Assembly (NCBI RefSeq): GCF_000426865.1
Contig: NZ_AUGE01000005.1
Coordinates: 62,001-126,000, forward strand
DNA: 64,000 nt
Direction: 5' to 3'
Source: Citrifermentans bremense R1
GTDB lineage: Bacteria > Desulfobacterota > Desulfuromonadia > Geobacterales > Geobacteraceae
The notes beneath the pieces were generated by a model. The model saw only the letters and a list, made by a program, of their open reading frames with translations. It was not told the DNA's origin and ran no database searches. Positions 55,632-63,984 of the stretch are shown here, piece after piece (positions within the stretch are counted from its first letter, which is position 1; each line of letters opens with the position of its first letter). The position numbers were made by a program, and so were the translations under genes.

Positions 55632-57788
55632 TCACCACTTGGCCGCGACCACGGCTACTATCGCATGAGCCGATCCGTTGAAGGCGCTGTTTTCTGCTTT
55701 CTTGTCTTCGTAATCCCTGAAGGTGTACTCAAGCGAGGTCGACAGCACCTGATTGAAGCGGTACTCCCCCCGCGCCGAAACGGTGCGCTGGACGGTACGG
55801 AAGGTGCTTAACTCGCCGATCCCCGCGGTGCTCCCCGGTATGACCACGGTGAAGACAGCAGGGTCGGGGCTGAAGTTCGAGGTCGACTCGCTTTGCTGCA
55901 GCGAAAGCGAGAGGTCGAGCTTTTCGGTCGCAGCGTACGCAGCATTGAGGGAATAGACATGGGCCCGATTCATGTACTTGGCCCCTGACTGGCTAGGGAC
56001 AAAGACCCCGGTAAAGAGCACCGGCTGATCGATCTTGTTGCGCAGGTAGGAATAGTTCGCCCCCAGGGTCAGCCTGTGCACCGGAACTACCCATGCCCCT
56101 ATGTTAGAGTTTTCGCTGTGCTTGTCCCTGTAGGTGAGGGGAGAGGCGGTGTAGCTGACCGGGTCTGGGTTCGCCGGGTTCAACAGCACCAGGTAGTGCG
56201 ACACCTCGTCGTTTTTGTCATGCCTGAAAAGGGCGTGGCCCGTCAACCCCCATACGTTGCTGCGCGTGTAGTTCGCCAGGAGCTTAGCTTCCTGCCTTTT
56301 CCCGAACGAGGCCCCGTAGGAGGGGTGGTCGGTCTCCGCATAGCTGTAATGGGCGCTGGTGCGCAGCCCCTTGATCGGGCGGTAGTACGCCGAGAGGGAT
56401 CCGGTGTTGGTGTTGGAATTCTCCGGCAAGGCCCAGGTCGAATCGGAAGGAAAGTCGGATACGTGCTTTCGCTGCAGGAACTCTCCGCGGTACTCACCCA
56501 GCAGCGAGAGGTTTAGCCGCGGCTTGTAGGAGACAGAGGCGATGACGACATCCTTCACCGTGTCGACGGGGGGGCGCGACAGCGCTGCGGGAAGAAGCAG
56601 GTTTGAGCTTAATACCGCGCCGCGGTTGCCGTGCTCCACCTCCTGGCGCCGGTATCTGATGGAAAAGGTGTACTCGCGGTCGGGCGTATAGACGAAGTCG
56701 CCGGCGGCGTTTTGCAGATAGGTCCTGGCGTGCTGTACCCCGACGGTATCGGTCAGTTTGGAAAGATTCTCGCGCTGCTCCACCGAGTAGGAGGCGCCGG
56801 TTACGAGTCCGCCGGACATGGAACTGTGCAGCTTTATCGTGTGCGAGTAGAAACGGCTGTCGGGATTTTCGTTGTGCTGCTGCGCCCCTGCCAGGGTGAG
56901 AGGATTTCCGGCCAGGTCGGGACGCGCCACGTAGTCGGCGATTGGGGTGGAGAGCTTGTCCTCGAAGCTGCGAAACTTGAAATCGTAGATGACGTCGACC
57001 GGCCCCAGATGGGCGTCGAAACCCAGGCGTCCTTCCTGGACCTGCTGATTGACCGGCCTTGCCTGCGCGAACACCCGGTTCACCGTTCCCTCGAAGGCGA
57101 TGTCGGAGAAAATCTGCTGTACGCTCCCCTCCCTCTGGTAGCGCCAGTAGCCAAGGTTCAGGTGCATTGGGAAGTCGTGCAGACGGTAGCGGAAGTCGGC
57201 CCGGTCCTGCACCACGCTGACGCCGTACTTGGCGCCGGCATCGAGCTGCATCGGCTCATAGGTCGCTAAGCCGCCGCTGTTTGACCCTGACTGAAAAGAA
57301 GGGGAGAACAGGACTTCGCGGTCCAGGTTGTGGTAGAGCGACTCGGTCCTCAGATGCAGGCGATAATCGCCGCTGTAGTCGAGGATCAGGTCGCCGTGAT
57401 AGTCGTTTTCGTTAAGGTAGAACCCTTCCAGCTCGAGGTTGCTGTCCTTTTCCATGTGCCGGTAAAAGACGCCGCCGCTGCGGCTGGATTCCAAGAAGCC
57501 GTACTCAAGGGCACGCCCGGCGTTTCGATCCCTGAAAAGCCAGTTGTACCCGAGCGAGCCTCCCTTTTGCTCCAGCACCTCGACCTGCCGGTCGTACTCG
57601 GCCGGGAGCGGGTTCAGGTCCACCAGCAGCTGCGGCTCCGGCTCAGGGGGCGCCTCCAAAAGGTCTGCGTCCGCCACCGGCACCTCGATGATGCCCCCCT
57701 CTGCCGCGCAGACGCTGCCGGCTGCCAGCAGCAGCAAGATAAGAGGCGAGATTACGGTAGATACAAGATCAAGAGGCTTGTTCACCAT
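55632..57788 (-). CDS. Outer-membrane beta-barrel, MtrB/PioB-like decahaem partner
   Basis: 718 residues. A signal peptide (about 1-29, ending CAA) is followed by an acidic, Pro-rich linker and then many alternating, aromatic-rich beta strands to the end; the last residue is Trp, as usual for outer-membrane barrels. Size and position next to a decahaem cytochrome fit the MtrB/PioB family, which lets a periplasmic cytochrome cross the outer membrane. The N-terminal CXXC typical of Shewanella MtrB is absent. Family assignment by eye only. Confidence 0.78.
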   Translation of the reverse strand: MVNKPLDLVSTVISPLILLLLAAGSVCAAEGGIIEVPVADADLLEAPPEPEPQLLVDLNPLPAEYDRQVEVLEQKGGSLGYNWLFRDRNAGRALEYGFLESSRSGGVFYRHMEKDSNLELEGFYLNENDYHGDLILDYSGDYRLHLRTESLYHNLDREVLFSPSFQSGSNSGGLATYEPMQLDAGAKYGVSVVQDRADFRYRLHDFPMHLNLGYWRYQREGSVQQIFSDIAFEGTVNRVFAQARPVNQQVQEGRLGFDAHLGPVDVIYDFKFRSFEDKLSTPIADYVARPDLAGNPLTLAGAQQHNENPDSRFYSHTIKLHSSMSGGLVTGASYSVEQRENLSKLTDTVGVQHARTYLQNAAGDFVYTPDREYTFSIRYRRQEVEHGNRGAVLSSNLLLPAALSRPPVDTVKDVVIASVSYKPRLNLSLLGEYRGEFLQRKHVSDFPSDSTWALPENSNTNTGSLSAYYRPIKGLRTSAHYSYAETDHPSYGASFGKRQEAKLLANYTRSNVWGLTGHALFRHDKNDEVSHYLVLLNPANPDPVSYTASPLTYRDKHSENSNIGAWVVPVHRLTLGANYSYLRNKIDQPVLFTGVFVPSQSGAKYMNRAHVYSLNAAYAATEKLDLSLSLQQSESTSNFSPDPAVFTVVIPGSTAGIGELSTFRTVQRTVSARGEYRFNQVLSTSLEYTFRDYEDKKAENSAFNGSAHAIVAVVAAKW

Positions 57789-57803
57789 CCGGCTCCTTTG
57801 CGT

Positions 57804-58808
57804 TTACTGGCGCAGCGTGCCCCTGCCAGTCAGCGCCTGGGAGGGGGTATCGGTGCCGTGCACCTGGGAATGGCAGTCGGTGCAGCGATTGGTGAAAAGG
57901 CTCTTCAACCCGGGCGTCTCCATGGCCAGGTGCCCGGTATGGCACTGCAGGCAGAGAAACGGCATGCTCGCGTTAAGCAGGTTGTTGTTCACCGACCCGT
58001 GGGGAGTGTGGCAATTGATGCAGTTCTCGGTGACGTCGCCGTGTTCGAAGGCGAACGGCCCCTGCTTCTCCATGTGGCACCTGGTGCAGGTTTCCTTGAT
58101 GGAGTTTCCCTTGAGCAGGCGCTCCTGCGTCGAGCCGTGCACCTCGTGGCAATCCACGCAGGACATCTTCTTCTCCCGCAGCGGATGGTGCGAGAAAAGC
58201 GAGTTCTCCGCCTGCACCTGTGGATGGCAGCTAAAGCACATCTCCGACATCTGGTCGCGGCTTACCTTCTGCTGGGGCCCCTGGTGCAGTTTGTGGCAGT
58301 CGAAGCAGCTCACGTCGTTCAAGGCGTGGACGCTGGAGCGCCAGTGGGCGAGGGCCGGGATGGACGCGGCGGAATGGCATTTAAGGCAGATCAGGGACTG
58401 GGCCTGCGGGGGGAGATTCATGATGTCCAGGAACTTGGAGGTGTCGCACTTCTTCTTGAGCCGGGTGTTCTCCTCAGTGTCGTCGGAGAGGTGCGCGATG
58501 GCAAGGCTGCCGGGGCCGTGGCACGACTCGCAGTTGACCAGGGGAAGCCCGGTCTCGGGCTTGATCTGCTCGCCGTGGATGCTGTGGCCGAAGTCGTCGC
58601 TGATCTTGTCGTGGGCGTGGCACTTGGAGACGCAGTTGTTGGTCCCGACGTACTCGGCGTCGAGCCTCCCGACGATCATCTTCTCGTAGTCGCGGGTGGG
58701 GAGGAGCGGGTGGCTCTGTTTGAGGTTGGCGCAGGAAATGGAGATGATGGGGACGAGCGCCACGAGGATAAACAACTTGATGCAGCGCAGGGTGCGTGCA
58801 GATGCCAT
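57804..58808 (-). CDS. Decahaem c-type cytochrome lipoprotein (MtrA/DmsE-like)
   Basis: 334 residues. The lipoprotein signal peptide ends in SISC (Cys near 26). Nine CXXCH motifs (from CESCH to CTDCH) and one CX3CH (CVSKCH, the first) give ten haems. Spacing and length match MtrA/DmsE-type decahaem proteins that sit inside an MtrB-type barrel. It begins directly after the stop of the ABC ATPase gene, with GGGGGGAATAG serving as ribosome-binding site, and ends 15 bases before the barrel gene. Confidence 0.9.
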   Translation of the reverse strand: MASARTLRCIKLFILVALVPIISISCANLKQSHPLLPTRDYEKMIVGRLDAEYVGTNNCVSKCHAHDKISDDFGHSIHGEQIKPETGLPLVNCESCHGPGSLAIAHLSDDTEENTRLKKKCDTSKFLDIMNLPPQAQSLICLKCHSAASIPALAHWRSSVHALNDVSCFDCHKLHQGPQQKVSRDQMSEMCFSCHPQVQAENSLFSHHPLREKKMSCVDCHEVHGSTQERLLKGNSIKETCTRCHMEKQGPFAFEHGDVTENCINCHTPHGSVNNNLLNASMPFLCLQCHTGHLAMETPGLKSLFTNRCTDCHSQVHGTDTPSQALTGRGTLRQ

Positions 58809-59639
58809 CTATTCCCCCCTTATCCCCTTTGTAGTGGTGTAGATGAAGCCGCGCACGATGGGGTTCTCGCTCCGTTTGATCTCGCGCGGGGTCCCGACCT
58901 CGACGATGGAGCCGCCGTGCATCATGGCGATGCGGTCGGAGATGTACAGCGCGAAGTTCAGGTCGTGGGTAACGATGACCGTCGTGTTCCGGGTGCTTTC
59001 TTTGAGCTTGATGATGGTGTTGGCCAGCTCGTCCGTGGTCACCGGATCGAGTTCGGCGGTAGGCTCGTCGTAGAGGATCAGGTCCGGGTTCATCGCCAGC
59101 GACCGCGCGATGGCAACGCGTTTTTTCATCCCGCCGGAGAGTTCGGAGGTGCGGAGCTCTTCCTTGCCGACGAGCCCCACCATCTCCAGCTTCTGCTTGA
59201 TGATCTCCCGGACCTGCGCTTCCTTGCAGACCCTCTTCTCCCGAAGCCAAAGCCCTACGTTCTCTCCCACGGTCAGCGAGTTGAAAAGCGCCGAGGACTG
59301 GAAAACCATGCTGTACCGGTAGTCGCGCGCGAGGGCTCCCTGCCCCTGCGCGAAGATGGGCATGTCGTCGATGAAGATCTCGCCGCTGTCGGGGGTCTCC
59401 AGCTTGACGATGTGTTTCAAGAGGACGCTTTTACCGGTACCCGAGGGGCCGATGATGCAGAAGGTCTCGCCGGCGTAGATCTCCAGGTCGATGTCCTTCA
59501 GCACGTGGTTCGGCCCGAAGAACTTGTTCAACTGCTCGACCCGGATGCCGACCCCCCTGGTATCTTCCAGATTTACCGGGCGATGGCTATCCTGATGAAA
59601 GAAGGAGGCGGACAGGCCGTGTTTTATCTTCTCGAACAT
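58809..59639 (-). CDS. ABC transporter ATP-binding protein, MlaF-like
   Basis: 276 residues from ATG 59639 behind AAAGGAG. Walker A GPSGTGKS (about 59-66), signature LSGGMKKRVAIARSLA, Walker B LILYDEPTAELDP and the switch His in VTHD are all intact. The layout and the SALFNSLTVGENV segment resemble MlaF/Ttg2A, the ATPase of MCE-type lipid transporters. No permease (MlaE) or MCE protein is adjacent. It is the first gene of the five-gene cytochrome run. Confidence 0.9.
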   Translation of the reverse strand: MFEKIKHGLSASFFHQDSHRPVNLEDTRGVGIRVEQLNKFFGPNHVLKDIDLEIYAGETFCIIGPSGTGKSVLLKHIVKLETPDSGEIFIDDMPIFAQGQGALARDYRYSMVFQSSALFNSLTVGENVGLWLREKRVCKEAQVREIIKQKLEMVGLVGKEELRTSELSGGMKKRVAIARSLAMNPDLILYDEPTAELDPVTTDELANTIIKLKESTRNTTVIVTHDLNFALYISDRIAMMHGGSIVEVGTPREIKRSENPIVRGFIYTTTKGIRGE

Positions 59640-59735
59640 CCTTCTCCTTTGAGCGCGCCGCGGGCGGTGCCGGCGGAGGCTTCCCTCACCTTGACAGGAG
59701 CTGTGAGCGCCTGACGGCTGGATGAGACGCGCCAC

Positions 59736-59765
59736 ATACTAACAGAGATGGACGTTCACTGGCAA
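59736..59765 (-). promoter_or_regulatory. Possible promoter of the cytochrome-conduit run
   Basis: On the minus strand TTGCCA (59765-59760) and TAGTAT (59741-59736) are 18 bases apart, about 97 bases before the ATPase start codon. Match to consensus is moderate. Confidence 0.35.
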
Positions 59766-59822
59766 CAGGAATGTTTGTGATAAGTTACGATTAGGTAACG
59801 ACGAAACGGCACCGGCAGCGGC

Positions 59823-60251
59823 CTAAAAAAGATAGGGAGAGCGGTTGTCGAACTGGCGCCTGATACGGAAAAGGTACAGGTTCAACAGCACGACTATGAC
59901 AGTGGCGAAAAGGGTATTGAAACGGAGGTCGTCCTCAGAGACAGCAACGGCCGCGAGCTTCGCGTATTCCTCGACGGGAATGATGGCGAGGTTGATCCAG
60001 GCATTGCAGATGTCGAACAGGTTGTAGGCCATCAGGAGCCAGACGGTCAGCTGCTGCCGTTTCAGCACCCCGATCAGCAGGTAGAGAGAGATGAGCGAGT
60101 CCATGAAGGCGAGGGACTTCGCCGCCCCCCCCTCGTAGATGACACCCAGCAACGGGAAGGGGGCGCCGTAGTTGGAAAAGGCCATGAGCATGGAGAAGCC
60201 GGCCACCACGGCAAGCGGCAACAGCGCAAAGGGGGTGCGCTCAGCGGGCAT
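59823..60251 (-). CDS. Four-helix inner-membrane protein of unknown function
   Basis: 142 residues with four hydrophobic segments (about 8-25, 44-62, 68-87 and 112-130) and a basic C-terminal tail (FRIRRQFDNRSPYLF). No family recognised. It lies between the CoA-binding protein gene and the cytochrome run, on the same strand as both; a promoter for the run lies in the gap after it. Confidence 0.75.
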   Translation of the reverse strand: MPAERTPFALLPLAVVAGFSMLMAFSNYGAPFPLLGVIYEGGAAKSLAFMDSLISLYLLIGVLKRQQLTVWLLMAYNLFDICNAWINLAIIPVEEYAKLAAVAVSEDDLRFNTLFATVIVVLLNLYLFRIRRQFDNRSPYLF

Positions 60252-60305
60252 CGCCGCCCCCCTTCGTTTCCAGCCGCTTTCGTACCGCGCTCCCGGCGGG
60301 AGGGA

Positions 60306-60710
60306 TCATCGATGCAGCGCCTTGGCATGCTCCTTCAGCATGCAGCGGTCCATCACCACCTCAAGCCCCGCGTCCATGGCTCTTTGGGCTGCGGCCTCGT
60401 TGATGATCCCTTCCTGCATCCAGATCACCTTGGCCCCCTTGGCGATGGCCTGCTCCACTATCTCCGGCAGGAACTCGGAGCGGCGGAAGACGTCGACGAT
60501 CTCGACCTCGCCGGGGATCTCTGCGAGGGTGGGATAACAGCGCTCCCCCAGCACCTCCTGGCAGGCGGGGTTGACCGGAATGATCCGGTAACCGGCTTTT
60601 TGCAGGTAGTGGGCCACCTCGTGGCTCGGCTTGCCGGCATCGGGGGAGAGCCCGACCACGGCGACGGTGCGGTACCTGGTAAGTATCTGCTTCAGATCCG
60701 GGACTGCCAT
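60306..60710 (-). CDS. CoA-binding domain protein (YccU-like)
   Basis: 134 residues behind GGAGG. A single Rossmann-type CoA-binding domain: TVAVVGLSPDAGKPSHEVA near 15-33, YRIIPVNPACQEVLG near 41-55, VIWMQEGI near 95. Resembles the CoA-binding domain of succinyl-CoA synthetase but has no catalytic partner domain. Function unknown; cytoplasmic. Confidence 0.9.
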   Translation of the reverse strand: MAVPDLKQILTRYRTVAVVGLSPDAGKPSHEVAHYLQKAGYRIIPVNPACQEVLGERCYPTLAEIPGEVEIVDVFRRSEFLPEIVEQAIAKGAKVIWMQEGIINEAAAQRAMDAGLEVVMDRCMLKEHAKALHR

Positions 60711-60732
60711 AATGCACCTCCGAAAGGTTGAT

Positions 60733-60828
60733 TTACCTCTTGCGCATGCCGCTTAGCGCGACGAAGAAGAAGATTACCGCCATCACCCCGGCAATGAAGA
60801 TCCAGTCCGCCGCGGAAAATCCGAACAT
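60733..60828 (-). CDS. 31-residue single-helix membrane protein
   Basis: ATG 60828 opens 31 codons to TAA at 60735-60733, with a GGGGGCGC purine-rich site upstream. The product begins MFGFSAADWIFIAGVMAV, continues through a strongly hydrophobic helix and ends in SGMRKR, so it is a positive-inside membrane helix. It fills the gap between the TPR and CoA-binding genes. No family recognised; its composition is that of small subunits of membrane complexes. Confidence 0.55.
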   Translation of the reverse strand: MFGFSAADWIFIAGVMAVIFFFVALSGMRKR

Positions 60829-60842
60829 AAAGCGCCCCCTAT

Positions 60843-61784
60843 TTATTGCTGCAGTTTCTCAAGGAGGCTTTTGGCCTCGGGAAAATCGGGATTGAGCCTC
60901 AGGGCCTGGCGCAGATAGACCCGTGCGTCGCCGGCGCCCCCCATGTCCAGACAGCAAAGGGCCAGCAGATAGGGGATTTCCGCCATCGGGAATTCCAGCG
61001 CGAACCAGGCGTCCGCCATGACGTCGTTCAAAATGGCTGCCGCCTCCTGGAAGGCCCCCTCTTCCCTGAGCGACATGGAGCAGGCGATCGCCTCCAGGTA
61101 ATCAACGGCGGGAACCCTCGGCACCTCCCCCTTCTCGATACGCTCCAGCCGCGCGTTCAGTTCCGCCAAAGTCTTCTCTTCCACGCCCGGGAGCAGTTCG
61201 CGCCAAAGCGCCGCGGCCTTCTCGTATTTGCCCAGGAGAAAATAGACCTCCGCAAGCGTCGACTTCGCCTTCATCAGATCGGGGGCAAGCCGCAGCGCCT
61301 TCTCCAGGTACGCCTCGGCCTTGTACAGGGTCACCGTGGAGAGGTGCAGCGCCGAGAAGCGCAGCCCCTGTTCCAGGAGCGTCGCCCCGATCTCCAGGGG
61401 GAAGTTGCCGTCCTGCGGCTCCATGAGGGAGAGCACCTTCAGGAGCTTCACCCGCCGCTCCAGGTAGGGAACCTCGACGTCCTTCTCCCCCAGCATGAGG
61501 ACGTGGGTGGCCAGTTCGGACACGTAGTGTGGGTACCCCTTGAGCATCTGCGCGTAGCGCTCGCAGTGGCGGCAGCCGGGATCCGAGCGCAGCGCCTGGT
61601 AGATGCCGCGCCCCACGGCGTCGTAGCCCGGGGCTTCCCCCGCCAGCTTTTGGTAGTCCTCGTCCAGAAGCGGCAGCGGCTCGGGGCCAAGCGGCAGGAC
61701 CACCTTGCCGTCAAGGCCGGTGACCTGGCTGCCGGCGGCAGGTTGGTAATAGATAATCCCGGGAATGGGTGTGGTCTCTTCCAT
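60843..61784 (-). CDS. Tetratricopeptide-repeat protein
   Basis: 313 residues behind AAGGAGA. The first 60 residues are not repeat-like and contain a CRHC pair near 71-74. From about 130 on, helical repeats with the TPR pattern (AEAYLEKALRLAPDLMKAKS, ARVYLRQALRLNPDFPEAKS) follow. No signal peptide, so cytoplasmic. TPR domains bind partner proteins; given the gene order the partner may be the neighbouring unknown protein or the deacetylase. Confidence 0.8.
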   Translation of the reverse strand: MEETTPIPGIIYYQPAAGSQVTGLDGKVVLPLGPEPLPLLDEDYQKLAGEAPGYDAVGRGIYQALRSDPGCRHCERYAQMLKGYPHYVSELATHVLMLGEKDVEVPYLERRVKLLKVLSLMEPQDGNFPLEIGATLLEQGLRFSALHLSTVTLYKAEAYLEKALRLAPDLMKAKSTLAEVYFLLGKYEKAAALWRELLPGVEEKTLAELNARLERIEKGEVPRVPAVDYLEAIACSMSLREEGAFQEAAAILNDVMADAWFALEFPMAEIPYLLALCCLDMGGAGDARVYLRQALRLNPDFPEAKSLLEKLQQ

Positions 61785-61797
61785 ATCTGTCTCCTTC

Positions 61798-62613
61798 TTA
61801 AAGTACCTGGGGCTCTTCGGTGGTGAAGGTGTTCACCCCGGCATGGACGCCGATGCTCTTGTAGATCCTGACCCCGTCCCACGGTTCGTCCATGATCCCG
61901 TCGTGGATGGCCCAGCTGCGCCCCATGACGCTCTTTTCCATCCCCGGCCTGCGGAAGGGGGTGGAGCCGTCCAGGCGCCGGAACAGCGCGCCGCCGGGCT
62001 TAAAGCCGGCGTCTATCTCCTGCATCAGCCTTTTCCCCACCAGGTAGTCGAAGCCGTATTTCTCGTAGCGGATCGCGTTGTCGTAGGTGAGCGGCTCGGC
62101 CATGATCAGGTCCATGCCGAGCCTCGCGGTGAACAGCTCCAATAGCGGCAGGAACTCACCGAACATCCTCAAGCCACGGCGGGTCTGGTTGGGAAAGAGC
62201 CCCGCCTCCATGGCCCTTTGCTCCTCGGTGAGGTTTCTCCCGAGGGTGGCGAAGAGGTTGTTGCGCCCCTGCGGGTCGAGATCGACGTCGAAGCGGGGGG
62301 CGGCCGGGTCGGCTATGACGCAGAAGGAAAGTTCCATCTGCCCGTGATGGGTGTCGCAAAGCTCAAGAAAGAAGACCGGATCGGGGTCGCCCGGGGCCCT
62401 GCGGGCCTGCAGGCGCACAAAGCGCAGCCCCTGCGGGGCGATGACCTCCACCGTACCTCCCCCCTGCCGCAGCATCTGCTTCAGGCGCGCAGGGAGAAGC
62501 GACCGGTAGATCTCCTCCTTCTCGGGAGGGTCCAGCCGGTTGATGTCGTACAGGGAGAAAAGCTGATTCTCCCCGACCTCCAGCTTAAGCTCAGGTGCTC
62601 CGTTTAGTGCCAT
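61798..62613 (-). CDS. Unknown protein with a GNAT-like patch, linked to the deacetylase
   Basis: 271 residues from ATG 62613, which overlaps the last 23 bases of the deacetylase gene. The N-terminal 130 residues have no known motif. Near residue 178 the stretch TYDNAIRYEKYGFDYL resembles the conserved N...YEKxGF motif of GNAT acetyltransferases, but a clear acetyl-CoA pyrophosphate loop (Q/RxxGxG/A) was not found. Overlap with the deacetylase gene argues for a joint role, perhaps in reversible protein acetylation. This is inference. Confidence 0.72.
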   Translation of the reverse strand: MALNGAPELKLEVGENQLFSLYDINRLDPPEKEEIYRSLLPARLKQMLRQGGGTVEVIAPQGLRFVRLQARRAPGDPDPVFFLELCDTHHGQMELSFCVIADPAAPRFDVDLDPQGRNNLFATLGRNLTEEQRAMEAGLFPNQTRRGLRMFGEFLPLLELFTARLGMDLIMAEPLTYDNAIRYEKYGFDYLVGKRLMQEIDAGFKPGGALFRRLDGSTPFRRPGMEKSVMGRSWAIHDGIMDEPWDGVRIYKSIGVHAGVNTFTTEEPQVL

Positions 62614-63748
62614 AGTCGCCGATGAGAACCGGGAAGATCTGGGCCCGCAGGTAAGCGATGCTCTTCTCCACCGCGTCCAGCGCCCGGTTGCGGTCGTCCT
62701 CCTGGGCCCAATGCATGGCGTCCAGGAGCATGCGGTGCGGGTACCCAAGGTCCGAGATCAGTTTGACGAAGGACGCGGGAAGCCGGGGCGAGAGCACCCG
62801 GTCGTTCATCACCCCCCAGGCGATGGTCCAGGCGCGGGCCACGTTCATCATGTCGTACCCCCCTCCCCCCACCGCCACCCAGGGGATCTGCAGGGCGCGC
62901 AGCTTGCGCAGTATATAAGAATAGGCGTGGGTGGTGACTTCGAGCCTGGTGAGCGGATCGGTCCTGAAGGTGTCGGCGCCAAGCTGGGTGAAGAGCACGT
63001 CCGGGTCGAACGCCGCGATCAGCGGGAAGGCCACCTCGTCGAACGCCTTCATGAAGAGCGCGTCGTCGGCGTGGGCCAAAAGCGGCAGGTTCACCGAGTA
63101 GCCCCGCCCCGCCCCTTCGCCCGACTCCCGCTCGAAGCCGGTGCCGGGAAAGAAATAGACGCCGCTTTCATGCAGCGAGATGCTCAAGACCCGGTCGCTT
63201 TGGTAGAAGGCGTTTTGCACCCCGTCGCCGTGGTGGGCGTCGAGGTCCAGGTAAACCACCCGCTTCCCCTGCTGCACCAGGCGGTTTATGGCCACCACCG
63301 CGTCGTTCAGATAAGAAAACCCGGAAGCGCGGCTTCTTTGGGCGTGATGGTAGCCGCCGAAGGGGTTGAAGGCGGCGGCAAACCCTTCTTCCGTCACCAG
63401 GCGCGCCGCCTCCACGGTACCGGAGACCCCGAGGCAGGCCCAGTCGTAAACGCCTGGGAAGACGGGATTCTCCAGGTCGCCAAGGCCGAAGCGGAAATCC
63501 GCCCTGGGTTCAGCCGAAGCGCTGAACTCCCGCAGCCGGTCCAGGTACTCGCGGCTGTGCGCCGTCAACAGTTCCGCCTCGCCGACCGGCCGCGGCCGCA
63601 CCAGCTCCATCCCCGGCAGCTCCAAGAGGCCGTAAGCCTCCATGAGGTCGTGGGCCAGCCGGTAGCGCTGAACCTTGAACGGGTGGTGGTCACCGTAGCT
63701 GTACCCTGCCAGATCGGCACAGGCGATGAGAGCGGTTTTGCGGGACAA
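62591..63748 (-). CDS. AcuC/histone-deacetylase-family enzyme
   Basis: 385 residues from a TTG at 63748, which has GGAGG five bases upstream. Class I HDAC fold: GGYHHAQRSRASGFSYLNDA (His pair near 133), DLDAHHGDGVQ with zinc ligands Asp and His near 168, QLGADTFRTDPL near 257 with the third Asp, and GGGGYDMMNVARAW. It removes acyl groups from lysine or polyamines; AcuC in Bacillus deacetylates acetyl-CoA synthetase. All catalytic residues are present. Confidence 0.9.
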   Translation of the reverse strand: MSRKTALIACADLAGYSYGDHHPFKVQRYRLAHDLMEAYGLLELPGMELVRPRPVGEAELLTAHSREYLDRLREFSASAEPRADFRFGLGDLENPVFPGVYDWACLGVSGTVEAARLVTEEGFAAAFNPFGGYHHAQRSRASGFSYLNDAVVAINRLVQQGKRVVYLDLDAHHGDGVQNAFYQSDRVLSISLHESGVYFFPGTGFERESGEGAGRGYSVNLPLLAHADDALFMKAFDEVAFPLIAAFDPDVLFTQLGADTFRTDPLTRLEVTTHAYSYILRKLRALQIPWVAVGGGGYDMMNVARAWTIAWGVMNDRVLSPRLPASFVKLISDLGYPHRMLLDAMHWAQEDDRNRALDAVEKSIAYLRAQIFPVLIGDYGTKRST

Positions 63749-63915
63749 AGCTACCTCCGGCCGAATAGGCGACAAATCTACCTGCTCGCTTCCGGCAGGT
63801 CAACCACTAATTCCTGCTTACCGCTTAGGCAGCTTCGCCCATTTTACAGGCAATATACGCCTGCCTCCTCATTAGGGGGGAAAGGAGAAGCCACTGTTTC
63901 CGCGGAGATACCGGA

Positions 63916-63932
63916 TTGGCAAAGAGCTTGCT
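63916..63932 (+). promoter_or_regulatory. Sigma-54 promoter
   Basis: TTGGCAAAGAGCTTGCT has GG at 63918-63919 and GC at 63930-63931 with exactly ten bases between, the hallmark of sigma-54 (-24/-12) promoters. The start codon of the next gene is about 42 bases after the predicted start site. An inverted AGGC...GCCT pair at 63850-63866 could bind the activator. Confidence 0.75.
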
Positions 63933-63984
63933 ATCTTTGAGCGCTTCCCCAACGAAGGGGCGCATTACCAACGGAGGTAGCTAA

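Noticed and set aside
57330-59714. Long plus-strand open frame of 794 codons opposite the barrel, cytochrome and ATPase genes
   Set aside because: It spans three well-supported minus-strand genes and its product resembles no protein; a codon-bias shadow.
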